Shown here: one piece after another, positions 24,787 through 33,460 of the stretch
Numbering within the stretch: position 1 is the stretch's first letter
How the letters are laid out: each line of letters begins with the position of its first letter
Assembly: GCA_016788525.1 (NCBI GenBank)
Contig: JAEUPD010000216.1
Span: forward strand, 1-39,261
Source: Rubrivivax sp.
GTDB lineage: Bacteria > Pseudomonadota > Gammaproteobacteria > Burkholderiales > Burkholderiaceae_C
Direction of reading: 5' to 3'
DNA: 39,261 bases
Translations under genes and position numbers: made by a program
Notes under the pieces: model-generated
What the model saw: only the letters and a program-made list of their open reading frames with translations
Database searches by the model: none
What the model was told of the DNA's origin: nothing

Positions 24787-24807
24787 GGTGCGGAAAAACA
24801 GCCGCGG

Positions 24808-24813
24808 ATTCTA
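24808..24813 (-). promoter_or_regulatory. Possible acpP -10 element
   Basis: TAGAAT on the minus strand lies 37-42 bases before the acpP ATG and would give a leader of about 30 bases. The 116-base fabG-acpP gap leaves room for a separate acpP promoter, as in E. coli. No good -35 sequence is visible. Confidence 0.4.
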
Positions 24814-24887
24814 CCGGCGCGGTGTGTCGGGGTTTCCCTATGGCGGGCCGCCCGCAGCAGTGCCAGTGGGGCGCTCGCCGGCGGCCT

Positions 24888-25652
24888 TCAGTCCATGTAC
24901 ATGCCGCCGTTGACGTGCAGTTCGGTGCCGGTGATGTAGCCGGCCTGCGGCGAAGCAAGAAACGCCACCGCATGCGCCACCTCGTCGGCCTGGCCCAGCC
25001 GGGCCAGCGGAATCTGCGCCAGCAGCGCCGCCTTCTGCGCCTCGGGCAGCTCGGCGGTCATGTCGGTGGCAATGAACCCGGGCGCCACGCAGTTGACCGT
25101 GACATTGCGGCTGCCCAGTTCGCGTGCCAGCGCGCGGCTCAGGCCGGCCAGCCCGGCCTTGGCCGCTGCATAGTTGGCTTGGCCGGCGTTGCCGCTGGCC
25201 CCCACCACCGAGGTGATGTTGATGATGCGGCCATACCGCTGTTTCATCATCGGCCGCATCACCGCGCGGCTCAGGCGGAACACGGCCTTGAGGTTGGTGT
25301 CGAGCACCGCGTCCCAGTCCTCGTCCTTCATGCGCATGGCCAGCATGTCGCGCGTGATGCCGGCGTTGTTGACCAGCACATGCAGCCCGCCGGCAGCCTT
25401 GACCAGCGCCTCGATGGCGGCGTCGCAGGCCGCGGCGTCGTTGACGTTCAACGCGATGCCGTTGCAGCCCGGGAAGGCAGCCAGCGACTCGCGGATGCCC
25501 GCGGCGCCGGCCTCGGTGGTGGCGGTGCCGGTGACCTTGAAGCCGGCGCGCGCCAGCGCCAGCGCGATGGCGCGGCCGATGCCGCGCGAGGCCCCGGTGA
25601 CGAGCGCGACCTGGCCCGACGGGCCCGTCGCAGCGGCAGCGCCGTCGCTCAT
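24888..25652 (-). CDS. fabG: 3-oxoacyl-[ACP] reductase
   Basis: FabG is the NADPH-dependent reductase of the fatty-acid cycle. The 254-residue short-chain dehydrogenase has TGASRGIG (19-26) for cofactor binding, NNAG (95-98), and the catalytic triad Ser148, Tyr161 and Lys165 (YAAAK). It ends with [14 protein letters not shown], typical of FabG. The ATG overlaps the fabD stop (ATGA), which fixes the start. About ten extra residues precede the nucleotide-binding strand. Confidence 0.97.
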   Translation of the reverse strand: MSDGAAAATGPSGQVALVTGASRGIGRAIALALARAGFKVTGTATTEAGAAGIRESLAAFPGCNGIALNVNDAAACDAAIEALVKAAGGLHVLVNNAGITRDMLAMRMKDEDWDAVLDTNLKAVFRLSRAVMRPMMKQRYGRIINITSVVGASGNAGQANYAAAKAGLAGLSRALARELGSRNVTVNCVAPGFIATDMTAELPEAQKAALLAQIPLARLGQADEVAHAVAFLASPQAGYITGTELHVNGGMYMD

Positions 25653-26587
25653 TGCAGCATTCCCTTCAGGTCGGCGAGGCTGGCCGGGTCGAGCACGGTG
25701 CCGGTGCCCAGCGCGGGGTCGATTCGCTTCACGAGGCCAGCCAGCACCTTGCCCGGCCCGCACTCGATGACATGGGACAGGCTGCGGGCTCGCAGCGCCT
25801 CGATCACCTCCACCCAGCGCACCGGCCCGAACGCCTGGCGGTAGAGCGCATCGCGGATCGCCGCCGCGTCGGCGGGCGCCGCGACATCGATGTTGTTGAC
25901 CACCGGGATGCGCGGTGACGCAATTGCCACGCTGGCCAGGCGATCGCGCAGCCGCGCGGCGGCCGGCTTCATCAGCGCGCAGTGGAACGGCGCAGACACC
26001 GCCAGCGGCAGCGCGCGCTTGGCCCCGGCCGCCTTCAGCTTCTCGCACGCGGCATCCACGGCCGCCTTGGCGCCGGCGATCACCGTCTGCTTCGGGTCGT
26101 TGAAGTTGGCCGGCGAGACCACGGCCCCCGTGTGCACCGCCACCTCCTCGCACACCGTCCTCACCACAGCCGCGTCGAGCCCGAGGATGGCGGCCATCGC
26201 TCCCGCACCCACCGGCACCGACTCCTGCATCGCCTGGGCGCGGAACCGCACCAGCGGCAGCGCGTCGGCCATCGTCAAGGCACCAGCGGCGACCAGCGCG
26301 CTGTATTCGCCAAGGGAATGGCCGGCCACCGCCGACGGTTCAGGCCCGCCCTCGGCTCGCCACGCCGCCAGGCAGGCGATGGCCGCGGCGAGCATCACGG
26401 GCTGCGTGTTCGTCGTCAGCTCCAAGGCTTCCTTGGGGCCCTCGCGAATCAGCCGGGCCAGGTCCTCGCCAAGGGCAGCCGAGGCCTCGTCGAGCGTGCG
26501 CCGCACCGCCGGGTGGTCGCCCCAGGCGTCGAGCATGCCGACAGACTGCGAGCCCTGGCCGGGAAAGACGAAAGCAAATGGCTTCAT
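25649..26587 (-). CDS. fabD: Malonyl-CoA:ACP transacylase
   Basis: FabD transfers the malonyl group from CoA to ACP. The 312-residue protein starts MKPFAFVFPGQGSQ, has the nucleophile Ser91 in AGHSLGEYSAL, a conserved Arg116 (VRFRAQAM) and the catalytic His202 in VSAPFHCALM. The ATG at 26587 gives the canonical start; a longer frame upstream adds residues with no family match. fabH lies 67 bases upstream and fabG overlaps its end. Confidence 0.97.
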   Translation of the reverse strand: MKPFAFVFPGQGSQSVGMLDAWGDHPAVRRTLDEASAALGEDLARLIREGPKEALELTTNTQPVMLAAAIACLAAWRAEGGPEPSAVAGHSLGEYSALVAAGALTMADALPLVRFRAQAMQESVPVGAGAMAAILGLDAAVVRTVCEEVAVHTGAVVSPANFNDPKQTVIAGAKAAVDAACEKLKAAGAKRALPLAVSAPFHCALMKPAAARLRDRLASVAIASPRIPVVNNIDVAAPADAAAIRDALYRQAFGPVRWVEVIEALRARSLSHVIECGPGKVLAGLVKRIDPALGTGTVLDPASLADLKGMLQ

Positions 26588-26654
26588 GACCGTCGTGGTT
26601 GTCCAGGCTGCGGGCATGCCGGGCTCGCTGGGCCCGGCCACCGCGCGCCCGCCT

Positions 26655-27641
26655 TCAGTAGTCGAAAAGCACCGCGCCCCAGGTGAACCCGCCGCCCACG
26701 CCTTCGAGCATCACGGTGTCGCCGCGTTGCACGCTGCCGCTCTTCACCGCCACGTCCAGTGCCAGCGGCACCGAGGCGGCCGACGTGTTGCCGTGTTCGT
26801 CGACGGTGGCCACGAGCTTTTCCAGCGGCAGCTTCAGCTTGCGCGCCGTGCCCTGCATGATGCGGATGTTCGCCTGGTGCGGGATCAGCCAGTCGAGGTC
26901 GGCTTCGGTGCGGCCGGCCTTCTCCAGCACCGCGCGGGCGGCCGTCTCGAGCACGCCCACCGCCAGCTTGAAGACCGCCGGGCCATCCATCTTCAACAGC
27001 GGCGTGCCGCTGATGCGGCCACCGGCCACCGTGCCGGGCGTGCACAGGATCTCCAGGTGCCGGCCGTCGGCGTGCAAGTCGGCAGCCAGGATGCCAGGCG
27101 TCTCGCTGGCTTCCAGCACCACGGCACCCGCGCCGTCGCCGAACAGCACGCAGGTGGTGCGGTCGTCGAAGTCCAGGATGCGCGAGAACACCTCGGTGCC
27201 CACCACCAGTGCACAGCGCGCATTGCCGGCGCGCACCATCGCGTCAGCCACCGTCAGCGCATAGACAAAGCCCGAGCACACGGCCTGCACGTCGAACGCC
27301 GCGCAGCCATGGACACCGAGCTTGCGCTGCAGGATCGACGCAGTGCTCGGGAACACCATGTCCGGCGTCGAGGTGGCGACGATGATCAGGTCGACATCGG
27401 CCGCTTCGCGCCCGGCCGACTCGAGCGCGTCGCGGGCCGCCGGCAGCGCCAGGTCGCTGGCGTTGATGCCGTCGTCGGCGAAGTGGCGGGCACGGATGCC
27501 GGTGCGTTCGACGATCCACTCGTCGCTCGTCTCGATGCCCCGGGCCGCGAGCATGGCCACCATGTCCAGGTTGGTCAGCCGGCGCGGCGGCAGGAAGCTG
27601 CCCGTGCCGGTGATGCGCGAGTGCGGCGAAGTGCGGGTCAC
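26655..27641 (-). CDS. fabH: 3-oxoacyl-[ACP] synthase III
   Basis: FabH starts fatty-acid synthesis by condensing acetyl-CoA with malonyl-ACP. The 328-residue protein has Cys122 in [11 protein letters not shown], His255 in IPHQANIRI and Asn285 in EHGNTSAAS, the KAS III triad, and a C-terminal [10 protein letters not shown]. The start is GTG at 27641 ([18 protein letters not shown]); no ATG is near and no strong ribosome site is seen. The stop of plsX is 49 bases upstream. Confidence 0.95.
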   Translation of the reverse strand: MTRTSPHSRITGTGSFLPPRRLTNLDMVAMLAARGIETSDEWIVERTGIRARHFADDGINASDLALPAARDALESAGREAADVDLIIVATSTPDMVFPSTASILQRKLGVHGCAAFDVQAVCSGFVYALTVADAMVRAGNARCALVVGTEVFSRILDFDDRTTCVLFGDGAGAVVLEASETPGILAADLHADGRHLEILCTPGTVAGGRISGTPLLKMDGPAVFKLAVGVLETAARAVLEKAGRTEADLDWLIPHQANIRIMQGTARKLKLPLEKLVATVDEHGNTSAASVPLALDVAVKSGSVQRGDTVMLEGVGGGFTWGAVLFDY

Positions 27642-27690
27642 GATGGGCAGGCGGGTGCGATCGACAGCGGCTGGCCCCGGCTGGCGTGGC

Positions 27691-28815
27691 TCAAGCCGCC
27701 TGCTGCGGCGATGCCGTGGTGAACCCCGGCATCGCCGCCAGCGTCGGCCCGATGCGTTCCTGCACGCGAACGAGCAGCCGGTTGCGTGCCGCATCATAGG
27801 CCCGCGCCAGCGCGCTTTCGAAGGCGTAGGCATCGGCCGAGCCGTGGCTCTTGAAGACCAGGCCGCGAAGTCCCAGCAGCGCCGCCCCGTTGTAGCGCCT
27901 CGGATCGACGCGCGACTTGAACCGCTTCAGCGCCGGCATGGCCGCCAGCGCCGCCAGCTTGGCCAGCGGCGAGCGCGTGAACTCCTGGCGGATGAACTCC
28001 GTCAGCATCGAGGCCAGCCCTTCGCTGGTCTTGAGCAGCACGTTGCCCACGAAGCCGTCGCACACGACGATGTCCACCGTGCCCTTGTAGATGTCGTTGC
28101 CTTCGACGTTGCCGAAGAAGTTGATGTGGCCGGCCGCGCCCGCCTGACGCAGCAGTTCGCCGGCGCGCTTGATCGTCTCGCTGCCCTTGATGGCTTCTTC
28201 GCCGATGTTCAGCAAGCCGACCGCCGGTTCCTCGCGGCCCTCCACCGCGGCGACCAGCGCACTGCCCATCACCGCGAATTGCAGCAGATGCTCGGGCGTG
28301 CAATCGACGTTGGCGCCGAGGTCGAGCACGGTGGTGTAGCGGTCCTGCCGGTTGGGCATCACCGTCGCGATGGCCGGGCGGTCGATGCCTGGGAGCGTCT
28401 TGAGCACGTAGCGCGCCACGGCCATCAGGGCGCCGGTGTTGCCCGCCGACACGCAGGCATCGGCGGCGGGGGGCCCGCCGACGGCCGGAGTGTCATGGCC
28501 CCCTGCCTCGCCGTGCGGCCCCTTCAGCTGGGCGATGGCGACGCGCATCGAAGAGTCGCGCTTCTTGCGCAGTGCCACCTCGACGGCATCGTCCATGGTG
28601 ACCACCTCGGTGGCGATCACCCGGCGCGTGCGCGGAAGCCCGGCCGCCCCGGCCAGCCCGGCCTCGGTGCCCACCAGCACCAACTCGGCGGCCGGGTGCT
28701 TGTCGAGGAACGCGCGGCAGGCCGGCAGGGTGACCGCCGGGCCATGGTCGCCACCCATGCAGTCGACGGCGATGCGCACCGTGGTCAGCGGCGCGTGCGA
28801 TGGATGCGGGTTCAC
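27691..28815 (-). CDS. plsX: Phosphate acyltransferase PlsX
   Basis: PlsX turns acyl-ACP into acyl-phosphate, the donor for the first acylation of glycerol-3-phosphate in phospholipid synthesis. The protein (374 residues from the chosen start) shows the family signatures [41 protein letters not shown] and [17 protein letters not shown] Gly/Pro-rich insert of about 17 residues (near [17 protein letters not shown]) precedes [10 protein letters not shown] and is not usual. The start is uncertain: GTG at 28842, 28815 or 28779 are all in frame, none with a clear ribosome site. It lies between rpmF and fabH, the common order. Confidence 0.95.
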   Translation of the reverse strand: MNPHPSHAPLTTVRIAVDCMGGDHGPAVTLPACRAFLDKHPAAELVLVGTEAGLAGAAGLPRTRRVIATEVVTMDDAVEVALRKKRDSSMRVAIAQLKGPHGEAGGHDTPAVGGPPAADACVSAGNTGALMAVARYVLKTLPGIDRPAIATVMPNRQDRYTTVLDLGANVDCTPEHLLQFAVMGSALVAAVEGREEPAVGLLNIGEEAIKGSETIKRAGELLRQAGAAGHINFFGNVEGNDIYKGTVDIVVCDGFVGNVLLKTSEGLASMLTEFIRQEFTRSPLAKLAALAAMPALKRFKSRVDPRRYNGAALLGLRGLVFKSHGSADAYAFESALARAYDAARNRLLVRVQERIGPTLAAMPGFTTASPQQAA

Positions 28816-28895
28816 GGGCGTGGAGGCGGGCCCGAGGCGCACGGCCGGGCTTCAGGCCACAGGGCCGTGGGGCCCTCGAGGCCGGCCGCCTCGGA

Positions 28896-29078
28896 TCAGG
28901 CGTCGGCCTTGGTCTTCAGCACCTTGCGGCCACGATAGAAGCCGTTCGGTGTGATGTGATGGCGCAGATGCACCTCACCGGTGGTGGGCTCCACCGCGAT
29001 GCCGGGCACCCCCAGCGCGTTGTGCGAGCGGTGCATGCCGCGCTTGGACGGCGACTTCTTGTTCTGCTGAACAGCCAT
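28896..29078 (-). CDS. rpmF: 50S ribosomal protein L32
   Basis: L32 is a small basic protein of the large ribosomal subunit. The 60-residue product begins [20 protein letters not shown] and ends [10 protein letters not shown], matching proteobacterial L32. The ATG at 29078 has AGGAG ten bases upstream. This L32 lacks the zinc-binding cysteine pairs found in some forms. It heads the plsX-fab run, the same rpmF-plsX linkage as in E. coli. Confidence 0.97.
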   Translation of the reverse strand: MAVQQNKKSPSKRGMHRSHNALGVPGIAVEPTTGEVHLRHHITPNGFYRGRKVLKTKADA

Positions 29079-29354
29079 TTCGACGATTCTCCTGGGGCGA
29101 AGCGCCAGCTCCGCGACTCGAAGCCAGAAGCCCGCGGCGGGCTGGCAGCGATGACGACCGGCGGGGAGGCTTCCGGAACCCATAGTCCACACGGGGTGCC
29201 CGGCCCGGGGCAACTTGCCCGGGCGGTACCCCTCGCGATGCCGCGCGGCAGCGTTTCTGACACCACTGCGCGCCCGCGTCGGGCCCGAAAGAGGGCGAGT
29301 TTATCACCGCAGCGCTTGCGGCGCCCTCATTGCGGCGCCCTCGCCCCGGCGGCC
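29079..29354. promoter_or_regulatory. yceD-rpmF spacer
   Basis: This 276-base non-coding spacer is long for this cluster and probably carries a promoter for rpmF and the genes below it. On the minus strand the sequence TGATAAACT at about 29297-29305 is the most -10-like stretch, but no -35 partner is clear. A 13-base direct repeat lies just upstream of it (separate entry). Confidence 0.35.
29316..29342. repeat. 13-bp direct repeat beside the yceD stop
   Basis: TTGCGGCGCCCTC occurs at 29316-29328 and again, one base later, at 29330-29342. Each copy holds a GGCGCC palindrome. The pair sits between the yceD stop and the possible rpmF -10 element, so it could be a regulator site or a tandem duplication without function. 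Confidence 0.7.
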
Positions 29355-30005
29355 TCAGCCCTTGCCGCCCGGTGGGTCCTCGCCGCTTTCGGGGGCCGGG
29401 GGTTTGGCCAGACCGGCCAGCACGGCGAACGGGCGGCTGAGGGATGTCTCGCCGCCGGTCGGCGTGCCGGAATCCGGCGCCCGGCCGACGGCCCCCGTCG
29501 GGCCTGCGGCGTGGGTGGGCTGCAACGCCGGGTGGAGGCTGGGGCACTGCTGATGCTGCGGCACGAGCGGCAGCGCGAGCAGCAGTTCGTCCTCTGCCAG
29601 CAGGCGCAGGTCCAGGCGTGCCGGCAACGCCAGCACGTCATCGTCGATCTCCTCGTCCAGCCGGGCAGCCTCGTCCTCGCCGGCCACGAAGTGCACGCGG
29701 CGCCGCACGCGCAACGGCACGACCACCGGCTGCAGGCAGCGCTGGCATTCGAGCACCACGTCGGCGTCGATGGCCAGCGCGATCACCCACTGCGCCGCGC
29801 CCGCGCGGCGCCGCAAGGTCTCGCCACAGGCTTGCCAGCGCACCATCGCGGCGCCCGCGAACCCATCGTCGCCACAGCGCACCACCTCGGCCAGCCGCGC
29901 CATCTCGCGCAGCGGCACATCGCCTTCGAGCCGGTCACCGGTTTCACAGAAGGCCGCCACGTCCAGGGCCTGGGGCCGGTGCCGCTGGCGAGGAGAGCGC
30001 GTCAT
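29355..30005 (-). CDS. yceD: DUF177 protein YceD (23S rRNA accumulation protein)
   Basis: YceD belongs to the DUF177 family, found beside rpmF across bacteria and linked to 23S rRNA levels. The 216-residue protein has the CxxC pair Cys87/Cys90 in LECQRCLQPV, followed by the acidic stretch typical of the family (LDEEIDDDVLALPARLDLRLLAEDELLLALPLVP). The C-terminus ends in RPFAVLAGL as in relatives. The region between the LVPQHQQC and RPFAVL segments is a Pro/Gly/Thr-rich insert. The ATG at 30005 gives a normal start. It is divergent from maf. Confidence 0.9.
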   Translation of the reverse strand: MTRSPRQRHRPQALDVAAFCETGDRLEGDVPLREMARLAEVVRCGDDGFAGAAMVRWQACGETLRRRAGAAQWVIALAIDADVVLECQRCLQPVVVPLRVRRRVHFVAGEDEAARLDEEIDDDVLALPARLDLRLLAEDELLLALPLVPQHQQCPSLHPALQPTHAAGPTGAVGRAPDSGTPTGGETSLSRPFAVLAGLAKPPAPESGEDPPGGKG

Positions 30006-30011
30006 GGGTCC

Positions 30012-30017
30012 AGTGTA
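30012..30017 (-). promoter_or_regulatory. Possible yceD -10 element next to the start codon
   Basis: TACACT on the minus strand lies only 7 bases before the yceD ATG. If used, transcription would start at or very near the A of the ATG, giving a leaderless or nearly leaderless mRNA. No good -35 is visible. Confidence 0.3.
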
Positions 30018-30045
30018 GGGGCCGGCCGGGTCTGCAGGGCTGCAC

Positions 30046-30097
30046 GCGCCGGTCGTGCGCGCCGGTCGCGCGCACCGGTTCTGCGCGCCGGTCATCC
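30046..30097. repeat. 13-bp tandem repeat, four copies, between yceD and maf
   Basis: Four consecutive 13-base units start at 30046, 30059, 30072 and 30085. Units one, two and four begin GCGCCGGTC; unit three is GCACCGGTT. All share the CCGGT core. They fill a third of the 165-base divergent spacer between yceD and maf. They may be binding sites for a regulator or a simple tandem duplication. Confidence 0.75.
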
Positions 30098-30170
30098 ACG
30101 CGCTCGTGCGCCCGCCCCGAGGTGAAAGAATCTGCGCCTGGCCGATCAGCGCATCTCGGCAACCGACCCC

Positions 30171-30767
30171 ATGCCCCTGGAACTCATTCTCGCCTCCACC
30201 TCGCGCTATCGGCGCGAACTGCTGGCGCGCCTGCGGTGGCCCTTCTTGGTGGTGGCACCGGGCGTGGACGAGAGAGCACTCGAAGGCGAAGCGCCGGCGG
30301 CGCTCGCCAGCCGGCTCAGCCGGCTGAAGGCCGCGGCTGTCGCGGCCCAGCGGCCGCAGGCCGTGGTGATCGGTTCAGACCAGGTCTGCGAACTCGATGG
30401 CCAGGCGCTCGGCAAGCCCGGCACGCACGAACACGCCGTGCGGCAGCTGCAATCACTCAGCGGTCGCACGGCCGTCTTCCACACCTCGGTATGCGTGGTG
30501 CGGCGCGCCACCCACTATGAGCGCGAGGCCAGCGCGCCGGTGGTGGTGCGCTTCCGGACGCTCGGGCTGGACGAGATCGAGCGCTACCTGAGGGCCGAGC
30601 AGCCCTACGACTGCGCCGGCAGCGCCAAGTGCGAGACTTCGGGCATCGCGCTGCTCGAAGCCATCGAGTCCGACGATCCGACGGCTTTGGTCGGGTTGCC
30701 GCTCATCCGCACCGCGCAGATGCTCCGCGAGGCCGGCATCGACCCGCTGCGCCCGCCGCCCTCGTGA
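30171..30767 (+). CDS. maf: Maf-family nucleotide pyrophosphatase, YceF type
   Basis: Maf proteins hydrolyse non-canonical or modified nucleoside triphosphates. The YceF subgroup acts on 7-methyl-GTP. The 198-residue protein begins LELILASTSRYRRELLARL, has VIGSDQVCELDGQALGKPG with the catalytic Asp, and SGRTAVFHTSVCVV. The SDQV and HTSVCV sequences fit YceF rather than the dTTP/UTP (YhdE) type. The ATG at 30171 is standard. Its stop overlaps the next gene's GTG (GTGA). Confidence 0.92.
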   Translation: MPLELILASTSRYRRELLARLRWPFLVVAPGVDERALEGEAPAALASRLSRLKAAAVAAQRPQAVVIGSDQVCELDGQALGKPGTHEHAVRQLQSLSGRTAVFHTSVCVVRRATHYEREASAPVVVRFRTLGLDEIERYLRAEQPYDCAGSAKCETSGIALLEAIESDDPTALVGLPLIRTAQMLREAGIDPLRPPPS

Positions 30768-31600
30768 CCCGCAACGGCTGTGCAAGCGCTGAGGCCGTGG
30801 CGCCCGACGCAGCGGCGACCAGCGGCCCGACCGCCGCCCCGTCGGCGCCAGGCCAAGGGCGGCTGCTGCTCGTCCCCAACACGCTGGACCTCGGCGCGGC
30901 CGCGCAGCCGCTGCAGGCCGCCCTGCCGCAGCAAGCCATCCAAGCCGCCGCGCAACTGGGCCACTGGCTGGTGGAGAACGCCAAGAGCGCCCGCGCCTTC
31001 TTGAAGCGCGTGGACGAGGTGGTGCCGCTGCGCCAGTCGCTGCAGGCAGTGGCCATGCGCGAACTGCCGCGCCCGCCCAAGGGCCGCCCGTCGCCCATGG
31101 CCCCCGAGCCCGCCGACCTGCTGGCGCCGGCCCTGGCCGGCCACGACATGGGGTTGCTGTCCGAGGCCGGGCTGCCCGGGGTGGCCGACCCCGGCGCGGG
31201 CGTGGTGGCCGCGGCCCATGCGCTGGGCCTGGTGGTGGTGCCGCTGGCAGGCCCCAGCGCCCTCACGCTGGCCCTGGCCGCCAGCGGCCTGGATGGCCAG
31301 AGCTTTGCCTTCGTCGGCTACCTCCCGCAGGAGGCGGCGGCGCGGCGCGAGCACATCCGTGAGCTCGAGTCGGTCTCGCGCCAACGGCGCCAGACCCAGG
31401 TCTTCATCGAGACGCCCTATCGCAACCAGGCGCTGCTTGCCGCCCTGCTCGAAGCCGCCTCGCCGAACTCACGCCTGGCCATCAGCATCGGCCTCACGCT
31501 GCCCGAGGGCTGGAGCCGTACGGCCACCATCGCGCAGTGGCGCAGGCGGGCGCCGCGGTTGTCGGATCGGCTGCCCGCGGTCTTCCTGATGCAGGCTTGA
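30764..31600 (+). CDS. SAM-dependent methyltransferase, RsmI/tetrapyrrole methylase-like
   Basis: This 278-residue protein belongs to the tetrapyrrole methylase fold and resembles RsmI (16S rRNA C1402 2'-O-methyltransferase), but it is not a typical RsmI. The C-terminal half has the family segments GLLSEAGLPGVADPGAGVV and VVPLAGPSALTLALAASGL. The N-terminus reads GRLLLVPNTLDLG instead of the RsmI form with PTPIGNL and AEDTR. That suggests a different target. About 30 Ala/Pro-rich residues precede the fold. The start is GTG at 30764, fixed by the GTGA overlap with maf. It converges on the helicase gene. Confidence 0.85.
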   Translation: MTRNGCASAEAVAPDAAATSGPTAAPSAPGQGRLLLVPNTLDLGAAAQPLQAALPQQAIQAAAQLGHWLVENAKSARAFLKRVDEVVPLRQSLQAVAMRELPRPPKGRPSPMAPEPADLLAPALAGHDMGLLSEAGLPGVADPGAGVVAAAHALGLVVVPLAGPSALTLALAASGLDGQSFAFVGYLPQEAAARREHIRELESVSRQRRQTQVFIETPYRNQALLAALLEAASPNSRLAISIGLTLPEGWSRTATIAQWRRRAPRLSDRLPAVFLMQA

Positions 31601-31668
31601 GGGGTGCCTGCCGTCCGCCGGCAGCAGCGCAGCCACGGCCGAGATCGTGGCCGCGGCCGGTGGCGACT
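31601..31668. terminator. Two hairpins between convergent genes
   Basis: The 68-base gap between the methyltransferase and helicase stops holds two perfect 6-bp stems: CTGCCG/CGGCAG at 31608-31624 and GCCACG/CGTGGC at 31632-31651. Neither has a T-run, so they may act as Rho-dependent or RNA-end-protecting structures serving both strands. Confidence 0.4.
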
Positions 31669-33147
31669 TCAGCCGTGTCCGCCCCCGCCGCCCAACAGCG
31701 AGGCAACCTTCTTCTTCGGCCGGATGTTCGGTGAAGGACCCTGCCGTGCGGGCACGGTGGCCGCGGCCTTGTCGGCCGGGGACTTCTCCCAGCTCGCCTC
31801 GCCGCTGCCGCTGGGCTCGTAGGGCCGATCGAAGAACGGGTCGGCTGACCCGGCACGCAATTGCCCCGGCCGAGGTCGATCACCGCCGGCAGCAACGGCC
31901 GCCGCTTCAGGCCGTTCATCGGCATCGTCATCGAACGAACGCCGGCGCGCACGCCGTGGCCGCTCGTCTTCCAGCTCGACCGGCTCGATCTCGATCTTGC
32001 GGCGGATCAGCCGCTCGATCTCGGCAACCATGCGGGTGTCGTCGCGCGTGACCAGCGTGATGGCCAGCCCCGAGGCCCCGGCACGGCCGGTGCGGCCGAT
32101 GCGGTGCACATAGTCCTCGGCGTTGAACGGCACGTCGAAGTTGAAGACGCCAGGCAGGTCGGCGATGTCCAGGCCGCGCGCCGCCACGTCCGTGGCCACC
32201 AGCAGCTCGACCTCGCCGGCCTTGAACGCGGCCAGCGCCTTCAGCCGTTCGTCCTGGCTCTTGTCGCCGTGCAGCGCCTGCGTCTTCAGGCCGTCGCGCT
32301 CGAACGAGCGGGCCAGCCGCGCCGCACCGATCTTGGAGTTGACGAAGACCAGCGCCTGCGAAAGCTCGCGCTCGCGCAGCATCTGCCGCACGACGCGCCG
32401 CTTGTCGTCGTCGGTCACGCTGTAGAAGCGCTGCTCCACCGTGGAGGCGGTGGCATTGGGGCGCGCCACTTCCACGGTCACGGGCTCCTGCAGGTAGCTC
32501 GAGGCCAGCCGCCGGATCTCGGGCGAGAACGTGGCCGAGAACAGCAGCGTCTGCCGCTCCTTGGGCAGGAAGCCCAGGATGCGCTGCAGGTCGGGCAGGA
32601 AACCGATGTCCAGCATGCGGTCGGCCTCATCGAGCACCACGTACTCGACCTGGTTCAGCACCGCCGTCTTGCATTCGATGTGATCGAGCAGCCGCCCGGG
32701 CGTGGCGATGAGCACCTCGACCCCCTTGCGCAGCTCTTCCATCTGCGGCTTGATGTCGATGCCGCCGAACACCACCGCCGAACGCAGCAACGTGTGCTGG
32801 GCGTACTTCTTGACGTTGGCGGCCACCTGATCGGCCAGCTCGCGCGTGGGCGTGAGCACCAGCGCCCGCACCGGGTGCCGCGCCGGCGACATGCTGGTGT
32901 TCTCGTGCGCGAGCATGCGCTGCAGCAGCGGCAGCGTGAACGCCGCCGTCTTGCCGGTGCCGGTCTGGGCGGCGCCCATCACGTCGCGCCCGGCCAGCAC
33001 CACCGGAATGGCCTTGGCCTGGATCGGCGTCATCGAGGCGTAGCCGCTCTCGGCCACGGCGCGCAGGAGCTTGGCGTCCAGCGCAAGGGTGGCAAACAGT
33101 GGGGCAGCTGCCCCGCTGTCGGGTTGGGTCGTATCGCTTGTAGACAT
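31669..33147 (-). CDS. rhlE: DEAD-box ATP-dependent RNA helicase, RhlE-like
   Basis: This 492-residue protein unwinds RNA in ribosome assembly or mRNA decay. Motifs in order: Q motif (Gln43, MTPIQAKAIP), Walker A AQTGTGKT (60-67, Lys66), PTRELA, DEAD in VLDEADRML, LFSATFS, and HRIGRTGRAG. The C-terminal tail of about 110 residues is rich in Arg, Asp, Pro and Gly and ends RPKKKVASLLGGGGG. The core and tail fit the RhlE group, but CsdA or RhlB-like roles cannot be excluded. The ATG at 33147 gives a normal N-terminus. It is preceded by a long structured leader region. The upstream frame is open for hundreds of bases but is only a shadow. Confidence 0.93.
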   Translation of the reverse strand: MSTSDTTQPDSGAAAPLFATLALDAKLLRAVAESGYASMTPIQAKAIPVVLAGRDVMGAAQTGTGKTAAFTLPLLQRMLAHENTSMSPARHPVRALVLTPTRELADQVAANVKKYAQHTLLRSAVVFGGIDIKPQMEELRKGVEVLIATPGRLLDHIECKTAVLNQVEYVVLDEADRMLDIGFLPDLQRILGFLPKERQTLLFSATFSPEIRRLASSYLQEPVTVEVARPNATASTVEQRFYSVTDDDKRRVVRQMLRERELSQALVFVNSKIGAARLARSFERDGLKTQALHGDKSQDERLKALAAFKAGEVELLVATDVAARGLDIADLPGVFNFDVPFNAEDYVHRIGRTGRAGASGLAITLVTRDDTRMVAEIERLIRRKIEIEPVELEDERPRRARRRSFDDDADERPEAAAVAAGGDRPRPGQLRAGSADPFFDRPYEPSGSGEASWEKSPADKAAATVPARQGPSPNIRPKKKVASLLGGGGGHG

Positions 33148-33460
33148 GCTCGGTCGGAAGGCGCGGTTTTCTGGGAACTCTCGTGCGTTGCGCCTTCGAC
33201 GGCAGCCCACTTGCGGGGCACCTCCGCAATCGGCCGGCGGCTCGCCGGCAGGGGTTGCTTGCGCAGGCGCTCGCGGCGCCCGCCTCGCCCAGGCTCGCCC
33301 GCGAGAGGGGAGCCGGCAGCAACGGAAGGGGGCAGAGAGGGGAAGGGCTGGAGGAGGCCTCAGGTCGAAGGTGCATAGAATTATCCGCTTCTCTTGCCCA
33401 TGGTCGCTTGGCGTTTGTCGATCGCGGGTCCTGATCACCGAATCGAGCACCTTGCCAAGA
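33148..33460. promoter_or_regulatory. Divergent spacer between helicase and polysaccharide genes
   Basis: This 313-base stretch has no gene. Near 33376-33385 overlapping -10-like sequences face both ways: TAGAAT on the plus strand (33376-33381) and GATAAT on the minus strand (33385-33380). Neither has a good -35. The helicase leader would then be about 225 bases long. It contains hairpins TTGCGG/CCGCAA at 33211-33229 and GCCGGC/GCCGGC at 33233-33249. A purine-rich run on the plus strand spans about 33303-33357. Confidence 0.4.

Noticed and set aside
31601..31668. Classical bidirectional intrinsic terminator
   Set aside because: Hairpins are present but there are no T-runs on either strand.
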